This document shows positions 34,896 to 48,360 of a DNA stretch of 64,000 nt, one piece after another. The stretch is from Owenia fusiformis. Lineage: Eukaryota > Annelida > Polychaeta > Sabellida > Oweniidae. The stretch spans positions 8,189,375 through 8,253,374 of the forward strand of contig CAIIXF020000005.1 in assembly GCA_903813345.2 (NCBI GenBank), given 5' to 3'. Below the pieces are notes generated by a model. That model saw nothing but the letters and a program-made list of their open reading frames with translations. It was not told where the DNA came from and ran no database searches. Within the stretch, counting starts at the first letter, position 1, and each line of letters starts with the position of its first letter. The position numbers and the translations under genes were made by a program.

Positions 34896-37800
34896 GAGGT
34901 CTTCAAAAAAGCTATATCTAATGTTATTCGATAACAGCTCATAATTTGGCCCCCTGAGGTACCCATCTTTTGCTAATAGTCAAGTCCATAAGACCTATTT
35001 ACATGAATCTTTCTAAAAATGATTAATTAGTGTTATTTTTATCTTTGTCATGTACAAAAATAAAAATATCAATGATATATATTTTCCTGTTTCATTTTAT
35101 AAGTTGATGGTTTGATCTTTTTTCAATTACGAGAATTATAACTTGTTTTTCCGATCACTCTTAATCTATCTCTATAAAAATACAAGTTGATTTAAAGGGA
35201 GGGAGTTATTTACGATGCCATCATTTTTTGGTGCACTTCAAGGTGAAAAATACCAGCGAGCAGTATTGAATTCGTACTTTTTATACTTTCTTCAGAGAAG
35301 ATGTCGTGCAAAGTTCACTTATCACAGACATCTAGACGTCTAAATTAATATAAAAATGTTTAGTTCAGCTGTATTATTTCCATATGGACAAAATATTGAT
35401 AACTTGTCAGAATTGAGAAGCTTTTTATTGCTTTAAAAAACGTTTGTTGCCATTGATCTTGTTATTGAGGGAATCGTTATCCAATTCAATATGACACTTT
35501 AGGCTTCATAACTTTCAATAAGTAGAGGTAAACAATTAAGGGGATGGGGATCTTGTCACTTCGAGGATATTGTCAAACATACCAATATAATGCTTCGGTC
35601 TCATTTGTTACGGCGAAAATGCGTTCTAAAATTAAATGTCTACGAGTAATACAATTTTTAAGGCAGTCTCATGTGGTGGGGTAGTCACAAGGTGTATTTG
35701 GAATTTTTGTTGCAAAAACCCTTCGGCTGCCATACGAACTTTTAAGTGATGGCGCATGGTAGCCTAAGCAGGCTCTCTTCGTGGCTGCCGTAGTTTCTGG
35801 ACAAATACCAAACTAAGGCAGCTGCGATCCTGACGCTATGGCATGGCTACGTACAGCGTATTTTATAGCTAACCTTCAAATGAAAAAGGTTTTTACTCGT
35901 TGTTATTATTCCATGGTGACTCCATTACCGGCAAAAATAGGGTTACGCCGTTGTGTGATTTCGGGCGCGAGAACTCCGACATATATCCATAGAGCAAATT
36001 AATAAATATCACTGGGTATAAGAATGTAATTCGTTCTGAGTTGAAATTCTGAAAAATATAAGTTGACTCCTTCAAAATGTATCATTGGAAAGCTTTGACA
36101 GTGGACCCTTTATAGAAATTCGAGGATAAATGAAAAGTTTATTGAAAGAACAAGCAATTTCTAATAGTGGACAATTTTATTGTAAAATGATCAAATTGTT
36201 GACAAAGCATACTTCAAAAATAGTTACCCCATTCTTAAACCTAAACCTAAGTTGTACTGGCAATATTCCGGCAATTATACGCAATTCCGTAATTTTACTT
36301 TTATTAACCATTTTATTTCCGATATTATAATTATTCTTTTGTTTTGTCACTTTAGATCTCTTCCGACCTTCACGTTATGAACAGGTTTTGATTGAACCAT
36401 CTTATTTATTAACCATCGTTGACGGATGCGTTGTACTCGAGATCAATCAAAACATTTTTTAGCCTTTTATACACATATTATATGGTTTATTATAAAGATG
36501 TTGATGAAAAGCTAACCATTGTGTTAATGTCATCACGTATTTATGAGTTTTGTATTGATCATCTCTACTTCTGGATAACAAGTGATCTTATCAAGACAAA
36601 AACAAACACACTTCCAAAATTATAAAAATGAGTGATCTCACAAATGGGCTATTTTGTTCGATTAATAAATCATCCACACATTCACCAATTGTCAAACTAT
36701 TTTTTCAATAGTACTTGAATATTTTCTATTTTTACTATTCACTATTGTTTGACATATTCATCATATCCAGATTTGCTTTAATGTTTTTCACAAATGTCAA
36801 TATGCATTGAAAAAAGGTTTCTGATTAATTAGTGTTCATAATAAGTATTAAAAAAGGAATCCACTTTTCAGAGAAACAAATTACAATCGGATATATATTG
36901 TGACAACAACAGTCATAACACGTTTTATCGATAATGACATAATTGATGTGTATTGGTACAAAAACACAAAAAAATATTATTAACATTTTTGCTTTCCAAA
37001 CGTGTTATCATTACTCGCAGTCATCTTGCATCTGATGATTCCCTTGTTTTCGTAACGTAACGTAATTCGTATTTCATACATCTGTTCATGTGCGTGAAGA
37101 CATCAAAAATGCACTCGTTAACCGTGATTTAGGAGCAATCAAGGTCAATCAAAACAGATAAACAAAAACAGGACTTGACCTTAATAAACGTATCGGTTTA
37201 GGTTGACCTTTTCGAAATGGCAATTGCAATAATTTAATTTGCAAATAACACCTGACAACGACTTCCATGTTTGCACGCAATAAATTCATTTACTAGTATA
37301 TAAATGACGTACAATATTACTAATATACTCCCAAGATTCCCATTTAAAAAGTTCTCGCAAAATTTTATCGAAATGTTTCAAAATGCAATCAAACAAAAAT
37401 ATACAAATGGAGTACAAGGAGACAAGGATACATCAACACCCCATAAACTACTTAATTGCCTGCCCGAGAAATGGGAATAAGACATTTAAAATTTTAGAAG
37501 AGACAGAAGGTAATGTAGTTAGAGAATAGGATGGCACCTTTTGTTTAATAGCAAGGGATCATTTGGGCACGAATGATAACCCGACTAAACCAGTTTATTT
37601 ATTCCACTAAGTTTAGGCTAACTGTTTTTCTATTAATTCTGGCATTAATTCCCACTAGACTCAAAACAAGACACGATTACACAAGTTCAAGTATAGAGGA
37701 ACATCAGTCTTACTAAGCATGAATCATATACAGACAGTTCGTTTTTAAACATCTTCAGTAAATAAACTTATTATTTTGTGAATCATTAGAGAGTTTGGTG

Positions 37801-38448
37801 TTTATTTGTCACCACCAAAAAGAAACCCCTATTTAGAGAACGATTCGAATTCGATGGACTTCGGCCAAATTTCTCTGGTATTGTACGTGACTTTATGCTC
37901 ACAGTATTGGTATGCATGATCATTTGGGCTCCAACATTCTACTGTCCCAAATGTGTGATAGGCCGAGGCTATTCATTTGTAAAGTATATCCCAGAGATGA
38001 AAGAAAACTAAGATAGACGTCAATCGTAATATAAAACAGAAAACAGGATAATCGAGTGCTTCTTTGATCATTTCCATTACAGAATTGCAGTAGTTACATT
38101 TCAGACATTTCCGTTGTCATTAAGAATACCTGTAGATCTTTGTAAAGTCCTTTGAAGAAGAAGAAGCATTTCATATTGTTTTACTAACGTGACCCTAATC
38201 ACGCAAATAAATGCAAATATTTCATCCGTTCCGTTTTGCTAAAATCAGCCCCTGGACATTCTGATACTAATCACATCTCTCTGTTTTAAAACTATTTATA
38301 TCTATCTACAAAGGAACTGTCTCCTCGAACATGGACACATGATCGAAGTATGCAATATAACCTGGTTACAATGGTAACAATCAGTCAAATTGTCACGCAA
38401 GAAATGAATAAGATGCCAGTGCAAATAATAGTGTGCCACCTTTTTGCA
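34896..38448. other. Gene-free stretch
   Basis: AT-rich sequence without recognisable exons, RNA genes or clear repeats, apart from a partial dispersed module at 38255-38300. Confidence 0.4.
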
Positions 38449-39301
38449 AAGAAGGGAACATTCGTTGAAAGGGATATAAATAAGCAGTCCGCCCATCGGT
38501 CCGTATGTTCGTTCGTCTGTCCAGTCCATTACTCAAATACCGGTCGATTTATTTGATACTGGTGTATAATAGGCATAGGAACTATGCTCAGAAACTCAGT
38601 TTGGCTCCGAATAATCTTTCGCGATCTTCTTTTGACTGTCATGGGCCAATTTGATAATAATATAAACTTGTAATTATTCATTTCCTTGCTAAATTCTTAG
38701 CCTGGAAAATCATGACCGAAATGACATTATAGCACTGTTATTACCAAAATCAACATCATGGAAATGTATTTCCTAAATGAATATAAAATAGCAATGTCAG
38801 TACCAAAAGGGTTGCAAGTCAAAATAATTGTACAGTTATAAAACACTTGTTATAAAGAAAATCAAAAGAAAGAAAACAAAAATATCAATGTAATGTTTGG
38901 ACATAAGAAATATATGACTGATTAAAAACTTGATAAGTATACTTTCTTTTAAAAAATGTAAAAGCTTGACATTTTAAAAATATCTGTATATAATATGTAT
39001 CTTTATTTTTTAAATAAAGTTAGTTTTGGTTTTTGAAAACAACTAAATACTAGCCCGAGCTTTTTATGTTGATGCCTTAGGAATATAGATGCTGCTCAAG
39101 AAGAAATTTTCAATATGGCCTCAGAATTCAAAATGGTCATTTCTCATGAAAATCATGTTTTGATAACTTTATCCTGATATCTCATGGAAATAGGACCTCT
39201 GTCTGAGAAGTTTCCAGTGCAGCCAAAATGGACCGATTAGATCGAAAACAATTGTTCGATGGGGTCTGCTATTCCAAGGAGTTACTGTTTTTTCTAGTTA
39301 T
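38449..39301. mobile_element. Decayed (GTCC)n hairpin-ended element, copy 3
   Basis: GAACATTCGTTGAAAGGGAT with a broken GTCC region and ACTCAAATACCGGTCGATTT aligns with the start of copy 2 (ACTCAAATACCGTTGGCCCA). The right end has TTGTTCGATGGGGTCTGCTA and GGAGTTACTG with TCTAGTT, as in copies 1 and 2. The stem-loop is degraded. Confidence 0.55.
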
Positions 39302-40691
39302 TAGGTACACCATACTTAGTGTTATGATATTAGATCTAAGTTTGAACATATGCTTATATGTATGCGATTTATTGGACCGAATATGCATTTTCCTTATATC
39401 TTTGTCACTTTAAAAACGTACTCCCTGATATTTCACACATTTGTACATCACTCAATTTCCTACCACCCTTCCAGATTTCATAACCATCAGACTGATACAC
39501 GCCTTACCATCGCGTAAGCAGGCGTCACCGTACAGCGTCAAAAAATAGCGGAGTACAGTTTTCTGTACGGTAACGCAAATTAACTGCTTTGAAGCAAAAA
39601 CTTTGACAAGATTTAAAAAAATTAATTTGATGAAAACTAATACGATTTCATGTGAAATAAAAACAGCATTCTCTTAGAAATGGTTTTAACTTTCTGATTA
39701 TGATAAACGTTTTACGAGCACTGTTCGGATTTTTTCTGAGTGAATCGGCCCACATAATCGACCAGATAGACAGGTTCCAATTTCAGAATATCTCAAGGGA
39801 AAGGGTTTTTGAGGCATTTTTTAGAAAAAGCAACAGACCTATTTTTTCTAGATCAGTTTTTCATGCTGATAAAGATATTAAAAGATGACAGCTCAACGGG
39901 ATGGCGATGACACTGATTTTTAGCGTTTTTACCCCCCTAGGAAATTATTCTTGGGGGTACTATAATATTAGTTCATATCTCAAAGGATATATGAACTATT
40001 GTTCTGAGTTCTACAGCATACATTGTTAGTACAGAGATGAATACTATCATAAAGTTATAGGTTGATATCTTTGATGGTTTCGGAAAAATACAATTAATTA
40101 GAAATATATGCAATTAATGTCATTTTTTCTTGCTTATTTTATATTTGTAGCTTCAAGCAAAATATGATAACTTTAACAGCTCAAAGTAGTATTCTAACAA
40201 CATTCCCAAGCTATGTGTGATATTGTAATACATCTATTATAGTGATGAAGAACTATTTTGTAATTCTAATATGACTTTATAGTGCCCTACCCCTGGTAAA
40301 TAGAAGAAAGTTGGTGTGGTTTTCTTCTGGTTTTAACATTTTATTGACTTCTTAGTTGAAGATACAATCAATTTTGTCAGTTTACGATGAGTAGCTTTAC
40401 AATGGTTTAAACTATTCCCATGAATAGAGGGAATTGGGACCTCAAAAATACCAGAACTGTTAAGTGGCATCCTTGGGCAACCCTCTTCAGAGCATTTTCC
40501 TTACACACCAATAAAATCTGCAGGGGATGCTATAAGAAACCTATATATCTTAGATAGTAATGAAAATACTGACTTCATATTTTCAGGATTTGGTCCTGGT
40601 ATGATAGGTAATCTGTATGACAAAAATGACAAAAAGAAAAAACTCTGTTGCCATAGTAACAAGAATACCACACTATTTGTTTCCTAACAAA

Positions 40692-41211
40692 CCAGTCACA
40701 TTTCCCACGGCCGCCGTGTGGCCTATCATTTCTGCGGCCAGTAGCTTTTCTACGCTCGCCGTAGAATTTCTGCGCTCTCATACTTTTGCAGTCACATTTC
40801 CCACGGCAGCCGCACGGTGAATTTTAAATTTCTGTTGATAAATAATACTTTTTTTCATTTTATTTACATTAGGACAATATATAGATGTTATTCATAGTGC
40901 TAGGATGTAATATCAAATGAAAAGTGATCGTGAAACATTGACAAATAATGATTCAATCTTGTTGAGCCAGTTGATTTCTACGGGGACCTCAGAAATGAAC
41001 AAATATTATAACTCAGAGCATGGGCTCTATCAGGTGGTAGAGCCCATGCTCAGAGTTATAATTTCTACGGCGACCCTGCGGCCTGTAAAAAACTGGATAC
41101 GCCGTACGGAGGCCGCAAGGTGAGCGTAGTTTTCCTACGCTCGCCGCAGAAATACACTGATTTACTTGATCTGCGGTCGACTTACGGCCGCAGTGTGACA
41201 AATGTGACTGG
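40692..41211. mobile_element. CpG-rich TIR element, 520 bp, nested
   Basis: The ends CCAGTCACATTT (40692) and AAATGTGACTGG (41200-41211) are a perfect 12-bp inverted pair, continued by CACGGCCGCC-type CpG-rich sequence. A third direct copy of the end (CAGTCACATTTCCCACGG) is at about 40789. Rich in GCGGCC/TACGCTCGCC motifs. It sits inside the fold-back element and contains the hairpin at 41005-41062. Confidence 0.65.
41005..41062. repeat. 24-bp hairpin with one mismatched base pair
   Basis: The arm 41005-41028 (ATTATAACTCAGAGCATGGG then CTCT) pairs with 41039-41062 across a 10-base loop, ATCAGGTGGT. The centre of the CpG-rich element. Confidence 0.85.
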
Positions 41212-43313
41212 GGTGTAAGAAATTTTAAGAGGTTTTGTCATTCTCTTCATATTTTTAATTCTAAATATGTCTACAATGTGGAATGATTAAAATTATGGTA
41301 AAATAATCTTTTCTATATTGTTCATGCAATGTCTCTAAAACAGAAGTTGCTATGGCGACACATATATCAGAGAAAAAATCCTGGGGTGATCGCTCTATTT
41401 GTCAGGAAATTAAAATGGAAACTGAAAAATGAGTTTCTTCCTACTGAATAGCAATTTGGTAGACCATGGCTGACATGCACAAGAGAAAACGTTTATCAGT
41501 TCTATGTCATTTTGTTGTTATTTTTTATTTATCTTGCTCTGGGACTTATAACACCTAATGCCGAATCTTCTCAAACTGCAAAGGAAGGCAAGATTTTAAT
41601 AATGAACATTCATATATCTCAACAAATATGGCCTAAGATTTGGACAATGATGAGGAAACTCTGAGGGAAAACATTAATGTGAGTGGTCCAAAAATAATTA
41701 TGTTTTGAAAAAGTTATGCTCTCGGGTTAATCAGTGTTCCTTTAAGGATAGTCTGAGTCAGGTGAATTTTAACCTTATTGTACCCCTCCCCCAAATTTTT
41801 TACAATGTTTAATGCATTACTATCCTTTATTTTAATGTATCAAATAGCTCTTGAAAGGAAAACTGAATTGCCCTAAGATAAGTGTTCCTCGTGTTATTTC
41901 CCCATTGGAAAAAGTCATGCTATCCATTGGTTTCAGTTCATTTTGGTCATCCAAATTCAGTATCTTTAAAGTCTCTGGAGCAATCCACTTTTCCTCTTAG
42001 GAAATAGAACATGTCTCAAAGCACATTCTAATTATGCATTCAACAATATAATTAAAGGTTGTATTTTTGGTGAAAATTAGGTCAACATTTTTAGTAAAAA
42101 AGTATGTTGATTGGGCCATTCCCTTTAATATCACTTAGGTCTGATTAACTTCATTATCATTATATTTACTTTTCTTGAAGATAATGAATAGATCTAAAAG
42201 ATATACCCATGTTCATGGTCAGAAAATATTCATAATTCAAGCTAGAATTGTCTGAAGTTGTTTTCGATAACCTACATGCTCCTTTTATGCAAATACTATC
42301 AAATGCTGTAGTCATGACAGTTGAAGTAAACTGAAGTCTTGGTATTTAAAGGCAGAATCAGATCTATATAGAATTAACAAAATTGAAAGCAACATGTACA
42401 GTTGACCTACCAATGTATTTCTTACGATCTCAAATATAATATCTCCCAAAAGATCCAAAATATGTTATTAATTGGTAATGTTGCTTAAAATTCAAAGTGT
42501 AAAAGGAGGGAAATGTTCAAATTCTCCAAAATAATAATAAATAAGTTACACTAAGTTATACAAGTGTGAGGCACCATCTGTGGTATCTTTGTCTGGAGTA
42601 AGTGATGTTGGCACTGTTTGACAATGTTACCACCAATAATAAGAAGCAAGTATTGGCTGCAAAGCTTGTACATGGCTCCACTCCTACTGCTATGAGCAAA
42701 AGGCAAACCTGGTCTGATTTTATGCATATTGCAGCTAGGTTGACTACCAGAAAGTCATCTTTGGTTAATAAAGATTCTTAGCTACTTTTCTAACATCTAG
42801 CTGTGATGCATCATGGCTTAATAAGGACTCTGCTATATGGTCAGATGATGAGAACTAACAGTTTTACGGAACTTTTGCCATGTTTTGCAAATTGTAAATG
42901 ACCCTTCTGAATGGGTTGTAAAGGTATATACCAGGAGGTATATATGGCTCAAATGACTCATGACCTAGTATGTGGGACACTGTAGTACATAACTTGTGCA
43001 TGATGACCACCATAGTCTAGTTGCTCAAATGAGATCAATTGATGATTATAATGTTTAGACTTTATGTCAATGTCCAGACTGTTTGCCAACTCTCTAGTAT
43101 GCGATTACGTTAGATTTCATTATGATACATGTACTAAATTGAAAACATATATATAAAATATCTTAAGTCCTATATTGTAGTAATAAATGAATTAGAATGT
43201 CAACTAACATTTGACCGATGGTTTGAATTCATTGATTTGGTATCTATCAATACATGTTTCTAACTTAATGCTGCAAAATGATAAAATTCACCACATCCAC
43301 TTTCTTCAATTTT
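41212..43313. other. Interior of fold-back element, possible decayed coding sequence
   Basis: Around 42560-43060 the base composition is less AT-rich and short open pieces occur, broken by stops, as expected of a dead transposase or captured fragment. I could not recognise a family. The 41910-41975 part resembles 16205-16275. Confidence 0.3.
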
Positions 43314-46300
43314 CCAGGGGTAGGGCACTATAAAGGCATATTAAAATTACAAAATAGTACTTCATAACTAAAATAGATGTATTACAATATTGCACATAGC
43401 TTGGAAATGTTTTTAGAATACTACTTTGAGCTGTTAAAACTGTCATATTTTGCTTGAAGCTACAAATATAAAATTGGCAAGACAAAAATTGTGTATCTTT
43501 TTCCAGTTTATTGTATTTTTTCTGAGACCAATAAGGGTATCAACCTATAACTTTAGGATAGTATTCATATTTGTACTGTATGTATGGTGTGGTACTCAGA
43601 ACAATAGCTCATATATCCTTTGAGCTATGAACTTGTTTCATAGTACCCCCTAGAATATTTTTCTATGGGGGTAAAAATGCCAAAAATTAGTGTCATCGCC
43701 ATCCCGTTGAGCTGTCATCTTTTAATATCTTTATCAGCATGAAAAACTGATCTAGTAAAGATAGGTCTGTTGCTTTTTCTAAAAAATGCCTCAAAAACTT
43801 GAATTATCTAAATTGGAACCTGTCTAAGAGTGAAAAAAGGTTGTTTTTCACATTTTGTTTGGTTATTATTTTCCCTACCGTCTGAGAGTATGGATTATTT
43901 TTATGAGAATATGTATTTGTTACTTACACATTTTAAACGGGTGAAGATTCAGCAAACAACCATTCATTATGTATATTTAAAAAAGATCAAATTTGTACGG
44001 TGACGCACCAGCTGTACGGTGACGCTATGCTTTGATGAACTAAATGAGACTAAGATTCTATGAAATGGAAACTCTGGAGTATGATCATTTGTTCATATAT
44101 AGTGCATGGGCGCTACAGTTCAACGATAGCTTCCACAGCTTAATGGAAGGTTACTGGAAATGTATGATACGGTAAAGATCATGAAACCAAAAACTCTCTT
44201 GTTGCTATGTTATTGATGTTTTAAAACAAGGGATGTCACAAGTAAATCTCATCTTGCACGTGTGACTTTTTAGGATGAAAGATGCAATATCTTGCATGGG
44301 TTAAAGATGGCTATGTAGGCTATCTTTGTTAGTCATATGAGAAAAGCCTGGTTTAGTTCAAATGATACCAAAGCATTACGTCAACTTTCAAATAGTTAAT
44401 TCCATGAAAACTAAAAATATCGAAATTAATACTTCCTGTCCGCCATCTTAAATGCGAAGGTGACGGCTGTAACCTTCGCTTGATACTTACCAGTGATAAT
44501 GTACATGTAGATCTGACGCTTCTTTACCTCTTGTTCGAACAGTAAGCTTAGAGCACTTCATAAAATCTAAGGAAGCGTCACCGTACAGCTGATGCGTCAC
44601 CGTACAGTTCTGATCTTTTTTAAATAAATACACTGAATGATTATTTGCCGAATATTCATCTGTTCTAAAATGTGTAGATAACAAATACATATTCTCATAA
44701 AAATAATCCATACTCTCAGACGACAGGGAAAATAATAACCAAACGAAAAGTGAAAAAACACCATTTTTCTCTCGAGTCGATTATGTGGGCCGATCCAGTC
44801 AGAAAAAATCCGAACAGTGCTCGAAAATCTTTTATCATAATTAGAAAGTTAAAACCATTCCTAAGAGAATGCTGTTTTTATTACACCCGAAATCGTATTT
44901 ATTTTCATCTAATTAATCTTTTTAAAACCCTCATTATAGTTTTTGCTTCAACTCAGTTAATTTTCGTCACCGTACAGAAAACTGTACTACTGTATTTTTT
45001 GACGCTGTACGGTGACGCCTGCTTACGCGATGGTTAGGCGTTTGATAGTCAAAATTTTACAGCACTTTGAATAACTTTAGATTTGGCCATTATCGCGCTG
45101 GAGGCAAAACAGCACAGTTGTCAATGACCCGAATGCATTCCTCAGCATGTATGGGCTGAATGACAGGGATGATCTCACTTTTGTTCTTCAACATTCGGCT
45201 GCAATTTTTGATAAAATTGCCTCCGGTAATCCAACTTATCATTAAGGCCTCCATGTTTAGTCTGACTGACCCGCTTCGTTGCAAGTGATCATCTCTATCT
45301 AGAGATATAATTTCTCAGAGCAATCCAATCGGAATCAATCTGAACGAAAAACGAATTGTAGATAATTGGAATCAATGGATTGAAGATAGGAAAATGAAAA
45401 ATGGCATCCTCCGGAAGATGGAAAAATATCTGCAGGTGAGGTCATTTTGAGGATGCTACACCTTATAGATACAGAGCTTCAATATTCCATTAGCCTCAGT
45501 ATAATGAGTTTCGTTTCAAGACTTCATATAATTTTGTTTACCCGAGGAATAAAAAAATCGGTAAACTTGGGACATTATTGGGTCTTACCGTACTTTGTGA
45601 CATGTCATAATGCCTTGGCTCACCGTTGCACTCATCGTACCATCCCACTGACATGGCGGGCGTAAATGGATGTAATTCAGTTGAGTCATTAAATTATCAT
45701 CTAAGTTATGGTCTCTAACGTAGATTTCAGTCATTTGATGTAAATGTGGGTGTGCAATCATAGATGAGACGATGAATATTGGAGGCCTACAACACCCAAT
45801 TCAAAGTGCCTGAACCAATCTATCTTAATCTTAAAAATAACAATACGCTTATTAAACAACCGCATAACAAACGTCAAGTAAATTACTACTTTTAGAGCAA
45901 GCTATTGTACCACTTATTATTACGGATAAAAAAACAAGATAATCACATTTCATTAACAGTGCACGGATAATCGTCCCAAATCATTCATTTCTGGTACCCT
46001 TTCCCACTGAGTTCATGCTTCAATGCCTGCTACGAGACAAATGGTGATAAATTGGATACAACTTTGGAAAAGGATTGTTACTGTCATTTTTGGTTCTTGC
46101 CTCTGGTTCGATCTAGTTGTTAAGCAATATTTTGTGCAGTCCTGTTGTACTAAAGGTTAAAAGAGATAGAGGAAATAGAATATATGGGGGGGGGGCAATG
46201 AGTCTATATCAGCCTCGGCCCTCCATAAGCTATGTAAATAATTGTGTTGATAATTATGCAAATAAAAAATCATTAACCTAAAAAATTGATTTTATACATT

Positions 46301-46342
46301 AGTGAAATATGCATGATGTCGTGTAATTAGATCTTTAAGACC

Positions 46343-46561
46343 CAGGCCCGTAGCCAGGGGGGGGGGGTTCCCAGGGTTTGGGCGAACCCCCCCCCCCTGG
46401 CCAAAAATTCTTTCAAAATCATGCAGTTTTTCACCATTTAGAGCACTTCTCAAGTGATTTTAGTCATATTTGGGCCAAAATTGTCAAATGTGAACCCTCC
46501 CCTGGAAATTTTTGAAAACTGAACCCCCCCCCCCCCTTGGCAAATCCTGGCTACGGGCCTG
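46343..46561. mobile_element. 219-bp MITE with 16-bp perfect TIR and poly-G/C tracts (copy 1)
   Basis: The ends CAGGCCCGTAGCCAGG and CCTGGCTACGGGCCTG are exact inverses, flanked by the direct repeat AGACC (46338-46342 and 46562-46566), a 5-bp target duplication. Long G and C runs lie just inside and in the middle. No coding sequence. Confidence 0.85.
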
Positions 46562-46810
46562 AGACCAGTTGACACTAACTTGGCAGGTTAATGGAAAAAC
46601 AAATTGATTAGTATGTTACACAAAAGGTATTTATATTTAATCAGTGACTGATTCAATTTCGCAACTGATGTCAACATAGAGATCAAAGTGACAACTGAGG
46701 ATACTGTTAAGAATTAAAAGTATCCCTGTCATCATTTTCATGGTTACCACAGAAATTGGCCTTTTGGATCAATTTCACATATAAGAAAGGTTCAGATACA
46801 AAAAAAGATT

Positions 46811-46894
46811 TGTCAGAAGTGGGATTCGAACCCACGCCCACAGAAGTGGACTGCGACCTGAACGCAGCGCCTTAGACCACTCGGCCATCCTGAC
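46811..46894 (-). tRNA. tRNA-Leu (anticodon CAG), copy 1
   Basis: On the minus strand GTCAGGATGGCCGAGTGGTC begins an 84-nt cloverleaf. It has A box TGGCCGAGTGG, an anticodon loop containing TTCAGGT (CAG), a long class II variable arm, B box GGTTCGAATCC and a 3' TTCTGAC stem strand with discriminator A. A T-run (minus strand) follows about 6 bases on, fitting a Pol III terminator. There is no intron. All stems look intact, so I judge it functional. Confidence 0.95.
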
Positions 46895-47151
46895 GAGGTG
46901 AGATTACTCTCCTGATAACATTGTATAATTTTATTATCGATATTGTAACCCCCGAGACAATATTTTGCAGTAAATTGACAAATCATTACATCACCATTGC
47001 GTCATAACCGCGTTTTTTATCTCTCAAAACTTCACCAAAGGATCAAGTCTAACACATACTAACTGGAGTTAAAAACATTTAACTCATAATCTCATCAGAT
47101 TCTTCATCCATATCAGGAGGGGGATCTCCCGACGTAATAGTAAAATTAAAT

Positions 47152-47326
47152 ACAATGAACCCTGTAAAGTAGAACACTTCTAGAAGTGAAACACTTTTGA
47201 GAGTCCCAAGACCAGCTGACTTAATGTTAGGCTAAATGGATCCCTGTTTAAAGTGGAACACCTCCCAAATGGAACACTTATTAGCCCATGATTCCAAAGG
47301 TGTTTTACTTAGGGAGGTTTTACTGT
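47152..47326. mobile_element. pogo-like MITE (duplication copy 1)
   Basis: CCCTGTAAAGTAGAACACTT at the left and GGGAGGTTTTACTGTA at the right, with internal GGAACAC repeats, match the family at 16645-16797. The small frame covering its end is not a gene. Confidence 0.55.
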
Positions 47327-47829
47327 ACCCAAAGTAGGTACGGTAACAAGCTAAGCATCTTTATAGACCTATCGGGTAAAGTTGTGTATTCCAGGAATAC
47401 ATACGTCTATAAAGATGTCAAAGATGCTTGTGAAACCTTTTATCAGCATGAAAATTTTAATTACAATTACAAAGTAAGATCGTTTTCTGAAACGACGGTC
47501 ATTTATTACAAGAAAATTGGCGATTAAGGTGATATCTGGTGTATTTTGAAGTTCTCAAGTTTATTGCATAACATAAATAAAAGTATGTAGACAGAAGTAG
47601 GCTAAGTAATGATAATCTATAACTAGCCCATTCGACAGCTCTACAAAGGGGTGCGTCACAATGTTGGGTTAAAATATAGAATATTGCCATATATTATTTT
47701 ATAAAATAGGAATATTGGGAAAATAAAAGAATTGAATATTGGTCTCAGATTTGAATATGGTGGCCTAAAAAGTAAGGAATGTGGCTCATGAGAGTAAAAA
47801 CATACAAGGAATATGTTAAAGACCTAATA

Positions 47830-48360
47830 CCACGAAACGACCTCGATGGCGATGGTTTTTAATTCTATCCTCTTTAATCCGACTGGATCCGATTGGAAAC
47901 GGTTCGTTTTGGTAACAAAATGTCGGAACGTCGAAGGTACGATTTTTCTTTTTTCCTATTTCACGCGTTGTAGGCAGAATTCCAACGGCGTTTTTTCTCA
48001 CAAACGCGTATCAGCATCATATGTTTTAAAAAATGTACATGTTTGCGAAAAAATATCTCAGAAGACAACAGAATCGTCGATTTAATTCCTCACTTAAAGT
48101 TATATAAACGGTTTGGGTTAAAAGTGCAGATCTTAACTGTTTTTCGAAAAACCTATTCTGTTGTCTTCTGAACTATTTGCTCGCAAATATGTACATTTTC
48201 TTAAACATATGATACTGATACACGTTTGTTTTAAAAATGTCGTGGGAATTCTCCCTACAACGTGTGAAGTAAGGAAAAAAGAAAAATCGTACCTAAGATG
48301 TTCCGACATTTTGTTACCAAAACGGACCGCTTCGGTAACCAGCGTAATCGAGTGGATCAC
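47830..48360. repeat. Imperfect fold-back, about 500 bp (duplication copy 1)
   Basis: GGTTCGTTTTGGTAACAAAA and TGTCGGAACGTCG near 47900 recur inverted as TGTTCCGACATTTTGTTACC and AAAACGGACCGC near 48300. The TCACAAACGCGTATCAGCAT and GATACTGATACACGTTTG parts also pair. Open frames on both strands here mirror one another because of the symmetry. Repeated at about 57422-57952. Confidence 0.6.

Larger units (their letters stand above)
39490..45050. mobile_element. 5.5-kb fold-back element with nested inverted repeats
   Basis: The outer arms 39490-39763 and 44776-45050 are inverted (CCATCGCGTAAGCAGGCGTC inward from both ends). Second arms 39766-40296 and 43314-43827 are also inverted. On the right side an extra inverted repeat (43840-44026 against 44574-44764) is nested between them. 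The motif TGTACGGTGACGC recurs at 39522, 39564 (one change), 43994, 44013, 44575, 44594, 44965 and 45006, in both orientations, as transposase-binding subterminal repeats often do. The interior (40300-43310) has no intact transposase. The right 345 bp is repeated at 54290-54634 by the tandem duplication. Confidence 0.75.

Noticed and set aside
41212-43313. Possible transposase remnant in the fold-back element
   Set aside because: Frames are broken every few dozen codons and no DDE or other catalytic motif could be pointed out; kept only as a low-confidence note.
44750-45037. 95-codon + frame in the fold-back element, copy 1
   Set aside because: It is the terminal inverted repeat read by chance; only in the second copy is it joined to receptor coding sequence.
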